Source: DASVHS01 sp036001325
GTDB lineage: Bacteria; Acidobacteriota; Thermoanaerobaculia; Gp7-AA8
Length of the DNA: 9,535 nucleotides
Reading direction: 5' to 3'
Assembly: GCA_036001325.1 (NCBI GenBank)
Contig: DASYUK010000428.1
Coordinates: forward strand, 1 to 9,535
A program made the translations under genes and the position numbers. The notes below the pieces were generated by a model that did not search any database, was not told where the DNA came from, and saw only the letters and a list, made by a program, of their open reading frames with translations. Positions 7,329 through 9,535 of the stretch are shown one piece after another (the stretch's first letter is position 1; each line of letters starts with the position of its first letter).

Positions 7329-8531
7329 TCAGAGACGCGCGACGGCTTCGACCAGTCGATCGACTTCCTCTTCCGTCGTGTAGCAGCCGCAACCTGCGCG
7401 CACGAGCGCCTCGACGCCGAGGCGCTCGATGACCGTGGCGGCGTAGAAGTCTCCGTGGCTGAGAAAGAGTCCGCGCTCGACGAGAGCGCGCACGACCTTC
7501 TCCGCCGTCATGTCCTCGACAGTGAAGGCGATCGTCGGAGTGCGCGGCTGCGAAGGCGGCGGGCCGTAAAGGCGCACGCGCGGAATCGCCGCGAGTCCCT
7601 CCCACGCCCTGCGCGTGAGGCGCATGCCGGCGTCGTGCAGCATCTCGTATGTGCAAGACAGACGATCGCGGCGCGTCCCTCCGTCGGAGAGCGAAGCGAG
7701 GAACTCGACTGTCGCGCCGATCCCGGCGATCCCTTCCTGATTCTGCGTTCCGGTCTCTGCGCGCTCCGGCGCGTCGTCGGGCGCGGGATCGAGCTTCGGA
7801 AACGGGAGCGACTCGAGCAGCGATGAGCGGCCGAACAGAATTCCGGCGTGCGGGCCATAGAACTTGTACGCCGAGCAGGCCAGGAAATCGCAGTCGATCT
7901 TCTGCACGTCCATCAACTGGTGCGGCGCGAGATGCACGGCGTCGACGAAGAAGAGCGCTCCGACCGATCGTGCGATCGATTTGATGCGCTCGAGATCGTT
8001 CACTGCTCCAACCGCATTCGATGCCGCCCCGACAGCGATCAGTTTCGTCTTCGCTCCGGCGAGCTGCTGCAAGTGATCGAGATCGAGCTGCGCGGTCTCG
8101 ATGGTCATGCGCGCGGTGCGGACGACGACGCCGCGATCGATTTCCAGCGTGCGCCACGGCGCAACATTGGCGTGATGGTCGAGCTCGGTGACGATGACCT
8201 CGTCTCCCGCCTGCCACGTTCGGCCGAGGGCGCGGGCAAGGTGGAAGGTGAGCGTGGTCATGTTGGCGCCGAAGACGATCTCGCTCGCCCTGGCATTGAG
8301 GAAGTCAGCGACCGCTTCCCGCGAGCCGGCGATGATGGCGTCGGTCTCCGCGCTCGTCGGGTAGGCCCAATGCGTATTCGCGTTGTGATGGAAGAGATAG
8401 CGCGTCATCGCATCCGCAACCGGACGCGGCACCTGCGTCCCGCCCGGCGAATCGAAGTACGCCACCGGAAATCCGCCGTGAACTCTTTCTAACGCGGGGA
8501 AATGGCGGCGGATCGCCTCGATCGAGATCAC
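7329..8531 (-). CDS. PLP-dependent class V aminotransferase, cysteine-desulfurase-like (VC1184/TIGR01976-like)
   Basis: From the GTG at 8531 the product is 400 residues, beginning ISIEAIRRHFPALERVHGGF and then FDSPGGTQVPRPV, the usual N-terminus of this subgroup. An ATG at 8594 would add 21 residues of poor quality and overlap the divergent gene. PLP-site residues are visible: H119/H120 in ELDHHAN, D197 in FVDAVH, and the Schiff-base lysine K223 in CSAYKFYGPH. It ends in a typical C-terminal domain (TEEEVDRLVEAVARL). The region where SufS/IscS enzymes carry the catalytic Cys reads LSHGDFYA, with no Cys, so sulfur transfer from cysteine is doubtful despite the common database name. The real substrate is unknown. 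No Fe-S assembly gene is adjacent. Its stop codon abuts that of the convergent helicase. Confidence 0.88.
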   Translation of the reverse strand: MISIEAIRRHFPALERVHGGFPVAYFDSPGGTQVPRPVADAMTRYLFHHNANTHWAYPTSAETDAIIAGSREAVADFLNARASEIVFGANMTTLTFHLARALGRTWQAGDEVIVTELDHHANVAPWRTLEIDRGVVVRTARMTIETAQLDLDHLQQLAGAKTKLIAVGAASNAVGAVNDLERIKSIARSVGALFFVDAVHLAPHQLMDVQKIDCDFLACSAYKFYGPHAGILFGRSSLLESLPFPKLDPAPDDAPERAETGTQNQEGIAGIGATVEFLASLSDGGTRRDRLSCTYEMLHDAGMRLTRRAWEGLAAIPRVRLYGPPPSQPRTPTIAFTVEDMTAEKVVRALVERGLFLSHGDFYAATVIERLGVEALVRAGCGCYTTEEEVDRLVEAVARL

Positions 8532-8574
8532 CCGCGCATTATGCCGTTGCGCTACACTTTTTCTGTCCCGGCCG
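8532..8574. promoter_or_regulatory. Divergent promoter region between the aminotransferase and Rec-HATPase genes
   Basis: This 43-nt gap must hold any local promoters for both genes. On the minus strand CATAAT (8538-8543) is a good -10 match and ends 6 nt before the GTG start at 8531, which fits a leaderless transcript. On the plus strand TACACT (8553-8558) is a -10-like hexamer 16 nt before the ATG at 8575. Neither has a convincing -35 at 16-18 nt, and neither gene has a clear Shine-Dalgarno site. Confidence 0.35.
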
Positions 8575-9480
8575 ATGCCCGAACCTGCTGACACACGAGT
8601 GCTCGTCGTCGACGACAGCGCGCTCGATCGCGCGTTGTTGAGGCTTCATCTGACGAAGGAGGGTTACCGTCCCGACTTTGCGACGAACGGAACGGAAGCT
8701 CTCTTCATGCTCGATCGCGCGCCCGATCACTATGACGTCGTCCTGCTCGATCGCCGCATGCCCGACGTCGACGGCCTGACCGTTCTCGCGCAGATGAAGG
8801 AGCATCCGAAGCTGCGGATGATCCCCGTCATTCTCGAAACAGCGGCGACGGAGCCGCGAGAAGTGATCGAAGGCATCCGCACAGGCGCGTGGTACTACCT
8901 CACCAAACCGTACGACGCGCAGATGCTGCTCAGCGTCGTGGCCGCGGCGGCAAACGACTACGCGGAATTCAAAGAGCTGCGTACGCGGCTGCGGCAGGGG
9001 CTGAAGACTCTCCGTCTTCTGCACAATGCGGTGTTCTCGATTCGCACTGTCGATGAGGCGCGCGACGTCGCGACGATCCTGGCCAACGCCTGCCCCGATC
9101 CCGACTCCGCCGTCGTCGGACTCACCGAGCTTCTCCTCAACGCCGTCGAGCACGGCAACCTCGGCATCACCTACGAGGAGAAGTCAGCGATGCGTGACAA
9201 AGACGAGTGGCAGAAAGAGGTCGATCGCCGCCTCGCTCTTCCTGAGAATCAGTCGAAGCGTGTCGAGATTCGTTTCGAGCGCGACGGCGCAGCGGTGCGA
9301 TTCACGATTCGCGACGACGGGCACGGCTTCGACTGGAACCGCTTCCTCGATATCGATCCCTCGCGCGCCTTCGATACACACGGTCGCGGCATCGCCATGG
9401 CGCGGCGGCTGAGTTTCAGCTCGCTCGATTACCACGGCGTCGGGAATGAAGTTGTGGCGACGGTGCGAGCGGCAACGTAG
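8575..9480 (+). CDS. Response regulator receiver fused to RsbW-like HATPase (anti-sigma-kinase type)
   Basis: This 301-residue protein has two domains. The receiver (about 7-125) keeps the full phosphorylation site: D13/D14, phospho-acceptor D59 in LLDRRMP, T89 and K111 in LTKP. A helical linker (about 128-165) leads to a GHKL ATPase domain (about 166-301) with N-box ELLLNAVEHGN (185-195), G1 box DDGHGF (247-252) and G2 box THGRGIAMAR (268-277). There is no phospho-accepting His domain, so it is not a standard histidine kinase; the ATPase belongs with RsbW/SpoIIAB-type anti-sigma regulatory kinases. A 30-residue charged insertion (about 199-229, GITYEEKSAMRDKDEWQKEV onward) follows the N-box. 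Phosphorylation of the receiver probably controls ATP-dependent binding or phosphorylation of an anti-sigma-antagonist-like partner. No sensor kinase, STAS protein or PP2C phosphatase is visible. Confidence 0.9.
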   Translation: MPEPADTRVLVVDDSALDRALLRLHLTKEGYRPDFATNGTEALFMLDRAPDHYDVVLLDRRMPDVDGLTVLAQMKEHPKLRMIPVILETAATEPREVIEGIRTGAWYYLTKPYDAQMLLSVVAAAANDYAEFKELRTRLRQGLKTLRLLHNAVFSIRTVDEARDVATILANACPDPDSAVVGLTELLLNAVEHGNLGITYEEKSAMRDKDEWQKEVDRRLALPENQSKRVEIRFERDGAAVRFTIRDDGHGFDWNRFLDIDPSRAFDTHGRGIAMARRLSFSSLDYHGVGNEVVATVRAAT

Positions 9481-9485
9481 AATCG

Positions 9486-9506
9486 GGTCGTCGGTCGTGG
9501 GTCGTA
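9486..9506. repeat. Tandem heptamer, three copies of GGTCGTN
   Basis: GGTCGTC, GGTCGTG and GGTCGTA follow one another directly, with the start of a fourth copy (GGT) at 9507-9509. The array begins 5 nt after the stop of the Rec-HATPase gene. It is noncoding here; its function is unknown. It could be a decayed intergenic repeat or the left part of a longer element cut by the window. Confidence 0.6.
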
Positions 9507-9512
9507 GGTACC

Positions 9513-9534
9513 GGGGCCTCAGCGCAAAGGCCCC
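9513..9534 (+). terminator. Possible terminator hairpin after the Rec-HATPase gene
   Basis: A 7-bp stem GGGGCCT/AGGCCCC with loop CAGCGCAA lies 32 nt after the stop codon. The window ends one base beyond it, so a following T tract cannot be judged. It could equally be one unit of a repeat. Confidence 0.4.
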
Positions 9535-9535
9535 C

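Noticed and set aside
8532..8594. Upstream ATG (8594) for the aminotransferase
   Set aside because: The extra 21 residues do not resemble the family and the extension would overlap the divergent Rec-HATPase start. GTG at 8531 fits the family N-terminus.

Overview
This window comes from a high-GC bacterium. The genes are densely packed and mostly signalling genes. No gene is diagnostic of a phylum. The codon style, the ECF sigma and zinc anti-sigma pair, the PknB-type kinase, the stand-alone GspE_N protein and the dispersed palindromic repeats would suit a soil or sediment lineage such as Acidobacteriota, but this is a guess from style. No rRNA, tRNA, CRISPR array, transposase or phage gene was seen.

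Layout from left to right. (1) 1-462 (+) is the 3' part of a three-helix membrane protein matching the Pycsar effector domain (DUF5706/PycTM type). (2) 507-2351 (+) is a PAS-GGDEF-EAL protein for cyclic-di-GMP turnover. (3) 2311-2435 is a palindromic repeat that also encodes the last residues of that protein. (4) 3870-2448 (-) is a tightly overlapping three-gene unit: a short-chain dehydrogenase, an ECF sigma factor and a small soluble zinc anti-sigma factor. (5) 3925-4000 is a second copy of the palindromic repeat, in the divergent intergenic space. (6) 4016-6009 (+) is a two-gene unit with a 4-bp overlap: a stand-alone GspE_N/MshEN-like protein and a transmembrane Ser/Thr kinase. (7) 6111-7328 (+) is an RhlE-like DEAD-box helicase whose C-terminal tail is encoded by an unrelated palindromic repeat. 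(8) 8531-7329 (-) is a class V aminotransferase of the cysteine-desulfurase-like (VC1184/TIGR01976-like) group; its stop codon abuts the helicase stop. (9) 8575-9480 (+) is a receiver domain fused to an RsbW-like ATPase. (10) 9486-9534 holds a short tandem repeat and a hairpin.

Several genes could share second-messenger or partner-switch logic: the c-di-GMP enzyme, a degenerate MshEN-type domain, a Ser/Thr kinase, a sigma/anti-sigma pair and a Rec-HATPase fusion. The sequence directly supports only two operons (dehydrogenase-sigma-anti-sigma, and GspE_N-kinase). Any wider circuit is inference. The observations most worth following are the truncated PycTM-like gene at the left edge, the structured repeats inserted at gene ends with compensatory base changes, and the GspE_N-kinase pair.
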